Below the pieces are notes generated by a model that saw nothing but the letters and a program-made list of their open reading frames with translations, made no database searches and was not told the origin of the DNA. The position numbers and the translations under genes were made by a program. A stretch of 64,000 nt of DNA from an uncultured Eubacteriales bacterium. Lineage in GTDB: Bacteria; Bacillota; Clostridia; Oscillospirales; CAG-272. Below are positions 10,215 through 17,709 of the stretch, piece by piece (position 1 is the first letter of the stretch; each line of letters starts with the position of its first letter). The stretch lies in the NCBI GenBank assembly GCA_905205065.1, contig CAJLCI010000009.1, positions 14,465 to 78,464 on the forward strand, given 5' to 3'.

Positions 10215-11177
10215 TTACCCGCGGCTCATAATATATCTGCAAGCAGATACAGCCGCAGCTGCTCCGTCTGAAATGGCAGTTGCAATTTGTCTTACAGATT
10301 TAGTACGGCAATCACCGGCAACGAATAATCCATTGCCAAGAGAACAATCTTCACCAGCCTCTATATATCCGTATTTATCAAGCGGAGCAACATCAGAAAA
10401 GATTTCATTCTCCGGCTTCAGTCCGATTGCAACAAAAACTCCGTCAAGAGGCAGATTATATGTATCGGTATCAATTCCCGTAACACTGTCAAGCATTGAC
10501 TTTTCACCGTTAGGAGCAAGATGAACTGCGCGGAGCTCTCCGTCCTCTTCTATCAGCCTGTCTGCAATCGTTCCGGTAATAAGCTCAACATTAGAGGCAT
10601 TTCTCAATATGCTTACAAGACTCTGTTCTCCTGTAAAGTAATCAAGATTCTGAATAACATAAACATGACTGCACAGTTCAGACAGCATAACCGCTTCCTG
10701 AAGAGCAGAATTTCCTCCTCCGATTACAGCGACAGTAAGTCCGCGGTAAAAAGCTCCGTCACATACGGCACAGTAGGATACCCCGGAGCCTTCAAGTTCC
10801 TCTTCCCCTTCAAGGCCAAGAGTCCGGTGATGAACTCCGGCGGCAATTATAACCGTGCTTGAATGATAAAATTCTCCTCCGGGCAGTATAATTTTCCAGC
10901 TTCCGTCAATTTCACGCAGCAAGCCTGTCACTTCAGCTTCAATAATTTCCGCCCCCTGCGATTTGACCTGTTCCGTAAGACGCTCTGCAAAATCAAGCCC
11001 GCTCATCTGCGCCGTTCCCGGATAATTCTCTATTTTCGGAGAATGCGTTACCTGTCCGCCGACAACATCTTTTTCAAATACCACAACCGTCTTTTCAGCG
11101 CGTCGGCAATAAAGCGCCGATGTAAGACCGGCCGGTCCCGCGCCGATTACAGCTACATCATAGAATCTGTTGTCCAT
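10215..11177 (-). CDS. trxB: Thioredoxin reductase family flavoprotein lacking the usual NADPH arginine motif
   Basis: This 320-aa FAD enzyme should reduce thioredoxin. It has the FAD motif GAGPAG (residues 12-17), the redox-active CAVC (Cys136, Cys139) and a second dinucleotide motif GGGNSA (153-158), plus the C-terminal GLFVAGDCRTKSVRQIATAISDG. The classic NADPH-phosphate motif HRRxxxR, expected about 20 residues past GGGNSA, is replaced by VIQNLDYFTGEQ. This suggests use of NADH or another electron donor. Length and domain order are otherwise standard. No thioredoxin gene is adjacent. The enzyme could act with the redox domain fused to NrdD in this window, but that is only a guess. Confidence 0.9.
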   Translation of the reverse strand: MDNRFYDVAVIGAGPAGLTSALYCRRAEKTVVVFEKDVVGGQVTHSPKIENYPGTAQMSGLDFAERLTEQVKSQGAEIIEAEVTGLLREIDGSWKIILPGGEFYHSSTVIIAAGVHHRTLGLEGEEELEGSGVSYCAVCDGAFYRGLTVAVIGGGNSALQEAVMLSELCSHVYVIQNLDYFTGEQSLVSILRNASNVELITGTIADRLIEEDGELRAVHLAPNGEKSMLDSVTGIDTDTYNLPLDGVFVAIGLKPENEIFSDVAPLDKYGYIEAGEDCSLGNGLFVAGDCRTKSVRQIATAISDGAAAAVSACRYIMSRG

Positions 11178-11410
11178 TTCTATTTATGTCCTTTTCCTAT
11201 TTATTTGCAGTTTATTCATACCGTCTTTTGCAGTAATTACCAATTCATTTTATTTATAAAAAGTATAGCCGCTCATCAAAACTGAAGACCTTAAAAAACT
11301 GAAGGCTTTAAAAACAGGATTTTTTCCGGAATTACCGCAAAAATCAAATGGCTCCGCAGCATAAAACCAACATTCTAAATAAAGCTGTTACGCTTACTCC
11401 ATTTTTATGT

Positions 11411-11445
11411 AAAGAAAAGGCACCTGCTACCGCAAGTGCTTTTTT
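11411..11445 (-). terminator. Terminator downstream of tRNA-Ser
   Basis: An 8-bp stem (GCACTTGC/GCAGGTGC) with a 4-nt loop, followed on the minus strand by CTTTTCTTT, lies immediately past the tRNA 3' end. Confidence 0.75.
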
Positions 11446-11447
11446 CA

Positions 11448-11536
11448 TGGCGGAGGGGATGGGATTCGAACCCATGTGGGGTTTCCCCCAAACGGTTTTC
11501 AAGACCGCCTCGTTATGACCACTTCGATACCCCTCC
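11448..11536 (-). tRNA. tRNA-Ser (anticodon TGA), CCA encoded
   Basis: The acceptor GGAGGGG/CCCCTCC, an anticodon stem GCGGT/ACCGT with loop CTTGAAA (anticodon TGA), a long variable arm (TGGGGGAAACCCCA) and a T arm with loop TTCGAAT are all visible. The long variable arm confirms the serine class. The discriminator base is G and CCA is encoded. Confidence 0.95.
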
Positions 11537-11799
11537 AAATATAAAGAATCCCTTTATAAAAGTTTTACTAATCTGCCTTATTTAAAACTAACATCAGATA
11601 TTTAACCGGCAAAAGGTACTGAACCTAAAAGTAATTCGCGTCCGCCCTTTTGAAGCAAAATCTCTCTGAACAAAATTATCACTTCAAGTTATGCACATGG
11701 CAAACTCTTCATCATTTAAACTCTGTTAAATATAATAACATAACGCATTGTAAATGTCAAGTACGAATACAAAAAAACTTGATTTTTTTTAATTAGCTA

Positions 11800-11828
11800 T
11801 TGCATTCATCGTATTTTTATGGTATTAT
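11800..11828 (+). promoter_or_regulatory. Promoter of the secG leader
   Basis: TTGCAT (11800-11805) and TATTAT (11823-11828) are spaced by 17 nt; the predicted start is near 11,835, right before the hairpin leader. Confidence 0.65.
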
Positions 11829-11833
11829 AGTAA

Positions 11834-11916
11834 CAGTATGTGTCCTTTACTTCTCGGCAAAACGATATCTGTTATTTATTGCCGAAAGAACATAAGATAA
11901 AATTAGGACATTTTTT
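11834..11916 (+). ncRNA. Structured leader or small RNA ending in a terminator-like U-run, upstream of secG
   Basis: An outer stem (TGTCCT, 11841-11846, with AGGACA, 11905-11910) encloses an inner stem (TCGGCAA, 11854-11860, with TTGCCGA, 11879-11885). The outer stem is followed at once by six T residues. A promoter lies just upstream and secG begins about 80 nt downstream. The layout fits either an attenuator of secG or a ~80-nt independent RNA. I do not recognise it as a known family. Confidence 0.4.
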
Positions 11917-11994
11917 ATATTTATATATGATTATATTATTAAAATAATCTATACAACATATACCACATATACCGTTTTTCAGGGGGATTTTCAA

Positions 11995-12405
11995 ATGGAT
12001 ACAGTTGACGTTGTTCTCGGCATTATACTTTTAGCCGCCGCCGTATTTCTTGTTATAGTGGTTCTTTTGCAACCGGGTAAATCTAACCACCTTTCAGGAA
12101 CAATTGCCGGCGGTGCGGATACATTTTTCGGAAAAACAAAAGGTAAAACCATTGACAGAATGCTGTCAAAAATTACAGCCGTTGTCGCTGTAATCTTTGC
12201 TTTGCTTGTTATTACTGTATATGTAATTCAGGATAATACTTTTGTCACAAAAGACAGTTATATTGACGATTATATTTCCGATCTCGGAAACGAAAGTGAG
12301 ACCTCAGATGAGACAGGAGCGGAAAGCGGAAGTTCAGAAACGTCGGCAGAGACAAACACGGATAATGACTCATCCGCTGCGGATACGTCGGAAGACGCTG
12401 AATAA
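11995..12405 (+). CDS. secG: Protein translocase subunit SecG with acidic tail
   Basis: SecG is a small membrane protein of the SecYEG channel that assists protein export. The 136-aa product has two membrane segments (VVLGIILLAAAVFLVIVVLL near residues 5-25 and ITAVVAVIFALLVITVYVI near 60-80), joined by the typical LLQPGKSNHLSGTIAGGADTFFGKTKGKTIDRML loop containing the GG..FG signature. A Ser/Glu/Thr-rich acidic tail of about 45 residues (GNESETSDETGAESGSSETS) extends past the usual end of the family (about 75-110 aa). The ribosome site is AGGGGG close to the ATG. It is monocistronic, between its structured leader and a strong terminator. Confidence 0.93.
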   Translation: MDTVDVVLGIILLAAAVFLVIVVLLQPGKSNHLSGTIAGGADTFFGKTKGKTIDRMLSKITAVVAVIFALLVITVYVIQDNTFVTKDSYIDDYISDLGNESETSDETGAESGSSETSAETNTDNDSSAADTSEDAE

Positions 12406-12430
12406 TAAAGTTACTATATAACTAAAACTA

Positions 12431-12478
12431 AAAAGATGATGCTGTCCGCACTGTTGAGCGGACAGCATCATTGTTTTT
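12431..12478. terminator. Strong terminator between secG and the spoIIIA operon
   Basis: A perfect stem of 14 bp (ATGATGCTGTCCGC/GCGGACAGCATCAT) with an 8-nt loop is flanked by an A-run on the left and TTGTTTTT on the right, so it should work for both converging transcripts. Confidence 0.9.
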
Positions 12479-12518
12479 AAAACAATTACAAATATATCAG
12501 AGAATACAGATTTTTCTT

Positions 12519-12977
12519 CTATGATGATCCTGTAACGCTGACTCTTGAAGATGAAATTCCGTATAATGAACATATGAGATCGATAATCTTTTTCTGAATT
12601 CCAGGATTGTCTCCGCCTACGCAGACAACTGCCACACCGCTGATTTTTGGAGGATATTCCTCAAGCAAAAGAGGTGTGCTTCGCGAATAGTTTCCAGAGT
12701 CATAAACATATTCGCTTCCGGATTCAAAATTAATCATAACTCTTGCGCCCTTAACACCATCTATTGCATTAAGCAAAGCCGTTACCCTCTGTTCCTCCTC
12801 CGCAGAATAGCTTGCAAGCGAAGAAGTTTCGGTTTCCGCTGTATTCTGTTCCTGTTTCTGATTTTCACCGTCAAAGACGGAAACGGCAAGGCAAAGAATT
12901 CCCGCAATCAATCCTACAACAATAAATGTCACGCCCTTAGTTTCCTTAAGCTTTCCGAATATTTCATTCAGCTTCAT
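12519..12977 (-). CDS. spoIIIAG: Stage III sporulation protein AG
   Basis: SpoIIIAG forms rings resembling type II/III secretion rings in the channel that links mother cell and forespore. The 152-aa product has an N-terminal membrane segment (VTFIVVGLIAGILCLAVSVF near residues 15-35), a Gln/Thr/Ser-rich linker, and the ring-building domain EEQRVTALLNAIDGVKGARVMINFES with the C-terminal IKKIIDLICSLYGIS-like region. An ATG two codons inside the longest frame is chosen; the first codon of that frame is TTG. It overlaps the end of spoIIIAF. It is the last gene of the operon here: SpoIIIAH, which normally follows, is absent. Confidence 0.9.
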   Translation of the reverse strand: MKLNEIFGKLKETKGVTFIVVGLIAGILCLAVSVFDGENQKQEQNTAETETSSLASYSAEEEQRVTALLNAIDGVKGARVMINFESGSEYVYDSGNYSRSTPLLLEEYPPKISGVAVVCVGGDNPGIQKKIIDLICSLYGISSSRVSVTGSS

Positions 12978-13500
12978 TTTCAAATACCGTCTCTACCCTC
13001 TCACAGCCTATCATTTTACCTACAAATTCTGATACATCCTCAGACTGAATTAGATTTTCCGAAAAATCGTCTGTATTTACATATATATTAACTCCTGTAA
13101 CAGCTATATTTTCAACATCCGAATCGTCTATCGATACAGTAACCGACACGGATTCTTCCGAAAGTCCAAACTCAAGACATATCTGTGACAAGATATACCT
13201 TTCAATCTCTGCCTGTCCTGCCGCAATCATTTCCGCATATGCCGATTTCTCCGGTACTGCGTCGGCATCCATTATACCCTGATATTTTCCGTCATCTGCA
13301 ATCGCCGATAACCCTTTCAGCAAATCGGGAACATCTTTAAAAAGTCTGACAGCAGGAATTGCAAGAGTAATAAGGACAGTCAGAGAGACTATATACTTAA
13401 CATATTTTTTCGTTTCACCCTTCGGAGCAAAAATCTCCGCTGCACCTGCTGCAAGCGATATAAGAAATACCGTATAAAGAAAATTACCTATTGACGACAT
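12964..13500 (-). CDS. spoIIIAF: Stage III sporulation protein AF
   Basis: This 178-aa membrane protein belongs to the SpoIIIA complex made in the mother cell. Two N-terminal membrane segments (FLYTVFLISLAAGAAEIFA and YVKYIVSLTVLITLAIPAVRLF) are followed by a soluble domain of about 120 residues containing ILSQICLEFGLSEESVSVTVSIDD. Family members carry this layout. It starts 15 nt after the spoIIIAE stop and its 3' end overlaps spoIIIAG, so the two are translationally linked. Confidence 0.9.
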   Translation of the reverse strand: MSSIGNFLYTVFLISLAAGAAEIFAPKGETKKYVKYIVSLTVLITLAIPAVRLFKDVPDLLKGLSAIADDGKYQGIMDADAVPEKSAYAEMIAAGQAEIERYILSQICLEFGLSEESVSVTVSIDDSDVENIAVTGVNIYVNTDDFSENLIQSEDVSEFVGKMIGCERVETVFENEAE

Positions 13501-13515
13501 TTTACTTTCCTCATC

Positions 13516-14670
13516 TTATGCCGAAACTGCGGTTGAACATTTAACAAGCAATGTAACGCAAAAAATAAATAAAATGGAACAGGCAGCCACAATAGCAAGA
13601 GCAAACCCCATTATGCCGTTCATCTCATCTATAAATAATTGTTCTTTTTCGCACCCAAGTATCTGTGCCGTAATTGAAGCCGCCCTGAGAGTAAGCCTGT
13701 GAAGCAAAAGAGAAATTATAATGGGAAGAACAATCAAGATAATCGCTATAACAGTTAAAAGGCCGGCCGCGCTTCTGATTGTTCCTATACCTCCGACAAC
13801 AGCTCTCATAGCCTCTCCCGCCGCGCTTCCGACAACAGGGATCATGTTGGAAACGGCAAATTTGATGGTCCTCGCCGCGGCATTATCCGCCGCAACCGCA
13901 AGTTTATTCTGATAACCCATGATAAGTGAGAATAATACCATTAAAAAGCTCAGTCCCGTGGTAAAAACCCCTCGTATAAATGAACTGACGCCGCGGAGAT
14001 TAATTCCACCGCCAACGCATGTAAGCAAGGATATTCCAAAGCATATACGCAAAACCGGATACAGACAATACGTACATATATTTTCAATTGCCGTAAAGAT
14101 GACTACCATTGACGCGTTATTCGCAACAGATGCAGTAAAATTACCTCCTGCGGCATAAAGAGAGCCCATAACCGGAAGAATAGCATTCATAAACAATGTA
14201 AGCTGTTCAAGAGACGCGGATACCGAATCCCAAAGTCTTGTCACAACATTTATCAGAGGTAAAGCTATACAAAGAGTCGAAGCATATCCGCAGGCAGAAG
14301 AAAGGGAACTGTTTGTAATACCTTCAGAGATTTTTCTGACAACAGATGCAAGAAGGACTGTTCCGCAGATCAGTGCAAAATCCGAAAAAACAGGCCCTAT
14401 AGCTTTAAGTGTTATCTTAGCCGCGGCACGCACAAGAAGTCCCGCGTCATATGAAAGTGCATTTTCCGACTCTTCTGACGTCATATCCGGAATATATTCC
14501 TTTACCTCTTCCGGAATAGCATCACGTATATCGCTTATTTCACTGTTATCACTGTCGTTTTCAACCGCACAAATGTTTATGCTCAAAACAGCCATAATTA
14601 ACGGGACAGTAAATAAAACAATAATATAAGCCAAGAATCGTTTCCGTTTTTTCCTGACATTCATTTTCAT
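13516..14670 (-). CDS. spoIIIAE: Stage III sporulation protein AE
   Basis: SpoIIIAE is the large multi-pass membrane protein of the SpoIIIA channel. The 384-aa product has an N-terminal signal-like segment ending near NICAVEND, an acidic segment (SEISDIRDAIPEEVKEYIPD), and about seven hydrophobic segments, including VLLASVVRKISEGITNSSLS and the conserved VSSFIRGVFTTGLSFLMVLF and NMIPVVGSAAGEAMRAVVGG. The start is the ATG behind AAAGGATACC rather than the upstream in-frame ATG that lies in the end of spoIIIAD. Required for forespore development in Bacillus; the role is inferred here by family membership. Confidence 0.93.
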   Translation of the reverse strand: MKMNVRKKRKRFLAYIIVLFTVPLIMAVLSINICAVENDSDNSEISDIRDAIPEEVKEYIPDMTSEESENALSYDAGLLVRAAAKITLKAIGPVFSDFALICGTVLLASVVRKISEGITNSSLSSACGYASTLCIALPLINVVTRLWDSVSASLEQLTLFMNAILPVMGSLYAAGGNFTASVANNASMVVIFTAIENICTYCLYPVLRICFGISLLTCVGGGINLRGVSSFIRGVFTTGLSFLMVLFSLIMGYQNKLAVAADNAAARTIKFAVSNMIPVVGSAAGEAMRAVVGGIGTIRSAAGLLTVIAIILIVLPIIISLLLHRLTLRAASITAQILGCEKEQLFIDEMNGIMGFALAIVAACSILFIFCVTLLVKCSTAVSA

Positions 14671-14686
14671 TAGGTATCCTTTTGAA

Positions 14687-15088
14687 TTATGTAAGCAAGC
14701 TTCCTGTAATTTCAATAAGCTCGGTGAGGAGAGGAAGACTCAAGACAAATATTTCCGCCTTGCCTGCAAGCTCAATTTTTTCAGCTATTGAACCTTCTCC
14801 CGAATCCCGGCAAATATCGGCTGTACTTTGAGTAATCAAGGCAATTCCAAGTGATTTCATAACGATTTGTATGTAGGGTATAAAATCGGAAAACTTACCT
14901 GACGCGGCTTCCTCCGTAATATAGCCGAGCATATCGGTAACCGGTGAAAGACATGCGATAACACAAGTAAATAAAACAATACAGGTAACCGTGGTCAGTA
15001 CAGTTGCATATTCCGGACGAAATTGCTTAATAGTCATTATAAATACAACAGCTACTATCGCAATACCGCATAATTTTATAGTAGTCAT
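14687..15088 (-). CDS. spoIIIAD: Stage III sporulation protein AD
   Basis: This 133-aa protein has four hydrophobic segments (LCGIAIVAVVFIMTIKQF, ATVLTTVTCIVLFTCVIACL, YIQIVMKSLGIALITQ, KAEIFVLSLPLLTELIEI), the normal SpoIIIAD length and layout, and the family segment STADICRDSGEGSIAEKIELAGK. The chosen ATG is eight codons inside the longest frame and sits about 12 nt after AAAGG, an arrangement shared almost letter for letter with spoIIIAA. A 200-nt gap separates it from spoIIIAC, which is unusual because AC and AD normally abut. Confidence 0.92.
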   Translation of the reverse strand: MTTIKLCGIAIVAVVFIMTIKQFRPEYATVLTTVTCIVLFTCVIACLSPVTDMLGYITEEAASGKFSDFIPYIQIVMKSLGIALITQSTADICRDSGEGSIAEKIELAGKAEIFVLSLPLLTELIEITGSLLT

Positions 15089-15287
15089 TCTATGACCATG
15101 CCTTTCGTACATATTTTGAGGAGTCCCAAAAAATTCAATCTCCTTAGAATATCATATCAGCTTTTCAGACTGGCAACTCAAAATTTTTGCTGCCCTTAAT
15201 TGTATGAAAATTTTTCTTTAGACTTACTAACATAACATAATGCCTATCTTACACTTTTTTAGCAGATAAAAATTATTTCTTCCGAAC

Positions 15288-15482
15288 TTAGAGACCAAAC
15301 AGAGCCTTTATTGTATTGAGCAGCGTGGCAATTTCTCCGACAAGCATTAAAAGCACGATTACTATTCCGGTAACAGAAACCAGCATTGCCATCTCGTCTC
15401 TTCCCGTCTTGCTCAGCACCTGATAAAGAACACTGACAATAAGCCCCACTCCGGCAACCTTCAAAATCAATCCTGTATCCAT
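15288..15482 (-). CDS. spoIIIAC: Stage III sporulation protein AC
   Basis: This 64-aa protein with two membrane segments (LILKVAGVGLIVSVLYQVLSK and MLVSVTGIVIVLLMLVGEI) matches SpoIIIAC in length and in the motif KTGRDEMAMLVSVTGIV. The longest frame has 45 extra residues rich in Cys and His that do not look like the family; the ATG at MDTGLILKV is the true start, with an upstream purine-rich site (GGCAGGGGAGA). It is the third gene of the operon. Confidence 0.92.
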   Translation of the reverse strand: MDTGLILKVAGVGLIVSVLYQVLSKTGRDEMAMLVSVTGIVIVLLMLVGEIATLLNTIKALFGL

Positions 15483-15630
15483 ATATATCTCCCCTGCCTC
15501 CTTAACGGAGGTTCCTTTCTTGTGCATCCTGTCCGTCAAAATCAAAAAATGCCAATCAGCATATAATGCCGGAGCACAATATATAATATTCGACAAGGTA
15601 CATCTGCAATTTACCAATAATATTGCGGCT

Positions 15631-16155
15631 CTATAATAATAAGATAACCAACATCATACCCGTACTTAAGCTGAGCGTCGTCTGCAGCTTTGCGCGTTTA
15701 GGAAGTTCTTCACGCTTTTTTTTGCATTCTGCCTCAATACACTCAATAACAGCATCGCAGCGCCTTATCTGATCCTCTGCCACACAGCGTCCCAGCGAAG
15801 CGCCGAATTCATAAACTGCAGAATACAATGAATCGCTCATCGGAATTTGTTTTCTTGTTAACTCAAGCACCTGACAAAAAGCTGTTTTATCATCGCTTTC
15901 TCCGTCATCCGCAGTCTCTCTCAAAAGAGAGAGAAAACCGCAGTTTTCAAGCTCCCTGCAGCCAAAGCTTTTATAAATCTCAGACAACGGTATAGAATAA
16001 TACTCAATCTCTCTTTTGATATGACAGATAAGATCGAGAATACCTTCAAGCCGTCTGAGCCCTTCCCGTTCATTCGCCGCAAGCCGCACTCCAAATTGGG
16101 CGGTACAAAAAAATATTGTAATTAACAGCGCCATTTTAATCAAATAATATATCAT
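15631..16155 (-). CDS. spoIIIAB: Stage III sporulation protein AB
   Basis: The 174-aa product has the family length. An N-terminal membrane segment (MALLITIFFCTAQFGVRLA) is followed by a long helical soluble domain with the conserved LRRLEGILDLICHIKREIEYYSIPLSEIY and a C-terminal hydrophobic tail (LSLSTGMMLVILLL). Structurally the family is related to GspF-like secretion platform proteins. The longest frame begins inside spoIIIAA; an ATG 17 nt after the spoIIIAA stop is preferred because it begins right at the membrane segment. Confidence 0.9.
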   Translation of the reverse strand: MIYYLIKMALLITIFFCTAQFGVRLAANEREGLRRLEGILDLICHIKREIEYYSIPLSEIYKSFGCRELENCGFLSLLRETADDGESDDKTAFCQVLELTRKQIPMSDSLYSAVYEFGASLGRCVAEDQIRRCDAVIECIEAECKKKREELPKRAKLQTTLSLSTGMMLVILLL

Positions 16156-16171
16156 ATATTCCAGCCAATCC

Positions 16172-17134
16172 TCATTGTTTCGGGTTTTCGCAGTTTGCCT
16201 CATGTATAAAAAAACGCAGTCCTCCACGCAAAGAGGAATCTCTTGAAATGCCGATATATCTTGCAAACACAGAATTATCGTACAGAAGCTTAATCGGAGG
16301 CCGTCTCATCAATTCATCATAAGAGCCTGCATGGGCTGACGCAGCAAGAGGAACACCGCTGTTCATAGCTTCAAGAATCGCCTGCGCGTCTCTCATTCCC
16401 CCGATTTCATCACATATTATAAGCTCCGGAGAAAGTGTTCTTGTCGCCTGTTCAATTCCTTCTCCTTTAGGGTACCCGTCAAGCATATCAATCAAAGTTT
16501 TTTGCATCTCATCTTCATCCCTGAATTCTCCTCGCTCGTCTACAACAGCAACACGAAGGGGATTTTCACCTGATGCCGCTTTTATCGCAATATCTCTGAG
16601 CAAAGTTGTTTTTCCGGAACACGGTGGACCGTAAAATAATACGCCGCCCCGAAAACGATCTGCATTTAAAATTTCAAATATTCCGTCGGAAGCTCCTGTT
16701 CCCCGGTGTTCAAGACGTATACATACAGACGTAATCTCACTGAGATTTGATATTCCGTCAGACAAGCTTCTTCCTCCGGAAAGCATTTTAGTATCTGATA
16801 CGGCTCTTCCGCATAAACCAACTCTGCACCCGTCCGGAAGACGTATATAACCATGACGGACTGTAGGCGCATGAGTATGCATCGAATTTTCTGTCATTCT
16901 CGTTACAACACAAGAAATTTCTCCGGACTGACAATAAACTTCAAGAGGAATATTTTTTCCGCTGCTGAGAGTAAGCGAAGCTTTTCTTCCGCGCCTTAGA
17001 CGAAGTTCTGTAATAAAGTCCCCTCCGTCGTTATAATCGGAAAATATTTGTCCGGTATCCGACATTGCAAGCTTGATTTTTTCAGCAAGTCTTGGAGGCA
17101 GATATTTCAATATATTATTAAAAGAAGAAATCAT
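16172..17134 (-). CDS. spoIIIAA: Stage III sporulation protein AA, AAA-type ATPase
   Basis: SpoIIIAA is the secretion-type ATPase thought to power the SpoIIIA channel. The 320-aa product has an N-domain (ISSFNNILKYLPPRLAEKI) and an ATPase core with Walker A GPPCSGKTTLL near residue 170, VAVVDERGEF, Walker B-like LIICDEIGGMRDAQAI, and AASAHAGSYDEL. The longest frame starts at a TTG; the ATG 13 codons inside is used because it gives the usual N-terminus. A probable sigma-E promoter and a GC-rich hairpin (17191-17211) lie upstream. Confidence 0.94.
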   Translation of the reverse strand: MISSFNNILKYLPPRLAEKIKLAMSDTGQIFSDYNDGGDFITELRLRRGRKASLTLSSGKNIPLEVYCQSGEISCVVTRMTENSMHTHAPTVRHGYIRLPDGCRVGLCGRAVSDTKMLSGGRSLSDGISNLSEITSVCIRLEHRGTGASDGIFEILNADRFRGGVLFYGPPCSGKTTLLRDIAIKAASGENPLRVAVVDERGEFRDEDEMQKTLIDMLDGYPKGEGIEQATRTLSPELIICDEIGGMRDAQAILEAMNSGVPLAASAHAGSYDELMRRPPIKLLYDNSVFARYIGISRDSSLRGGLRFFIHEANCENPKQ

Positions 17135-17302
17135 TCTTAGACCGTGCCTTTCGTTTATGCCAGAATTAAACAAATCTTATCTTTCTGCATCCCGCCGGAT
17201 AAACCGGCGGGTAAAATATAAAATTTCTAAATATATAACTCGTCAATTCCGCGCATTATGTGTATAATAATATTCAAAGCATTACCTCTCGCATTTACTT
17301 CA

Positions 17303-17332
17303 ATTTTATGTAACGGCATGTCCTGATATTAC
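17303..17332 (-). promoter_or_regulatory. Candidate sigma-E promoter of the spoIIIA operon
   Basis: On the minus strand GTAATATC (17325-17332) and CATAAAAT (17303-17310) are spaced by 14 nt. They resemble the mother-cell sigma-E consensus (-35 with central ATA, -10 CATAnaaT), and spoIIIA is a sigma-E operon in Bacillus. Assigned by eye. Confidence 0.45.
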
Positions 17333-17457
17333 CCTTATTGTTTTTATTAATTTATTTAATATATTCGTATACAAAGAATGTAATATTTAATTGTTTGAAA
17401 AACGTTTCTGTCTGAAAAAGGAATTTATATCCAGTGAAAAAGAAACAATATTTAAAA

Positions 17458-17511
17458 ACACAATATATTGTGTTTTTCTCTATTGACAACCACAATATAT
17501 TGTGTTATAAT
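17458..17511 (+). promoter_or_regulatory. nrdD promoter with two NrdR boxes
   Basis: Two identical 14-bp palindromic cores CACAATATATTGTG (17459-17472 and 17491-17504) are 32 bp apart, three helical turns, the known geometry of paired NrdR boxes. The promoter TTGACA (17483-17488), 17 nt, TATAAT (17506-17511) is perfect, and the second box fills the spacer. Binding of NrdR with dATP/ATP would block RNA polymerase. nrdR itself is not in the window. Confidence 0.92.
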
Positions 17512-17709
17512 ACATTTGCATTTAGGAACACAGCTTTGACAGTTCCACACGAGTGTAAAGCTCGTTCTATAGCAGCGTCTTGTATCGGCGCGTTAATAGT
17601 AGGTTCGGTTGATCTTATGTCTATGCATAAACTAGAATGCCTGACCTCAGCTATACTTACCATATAAAAGTATTAATTTATATATTATAGGAAAGGAACC
17701 CTACAGAAG

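Noticed and set aside
17191..17211. GC-rich perfect hairpin upstream of spoIIIAA as a terminator
   Set aside because: No T-run follows the stem on either strand; it is mentioned only as a leader hairpin.
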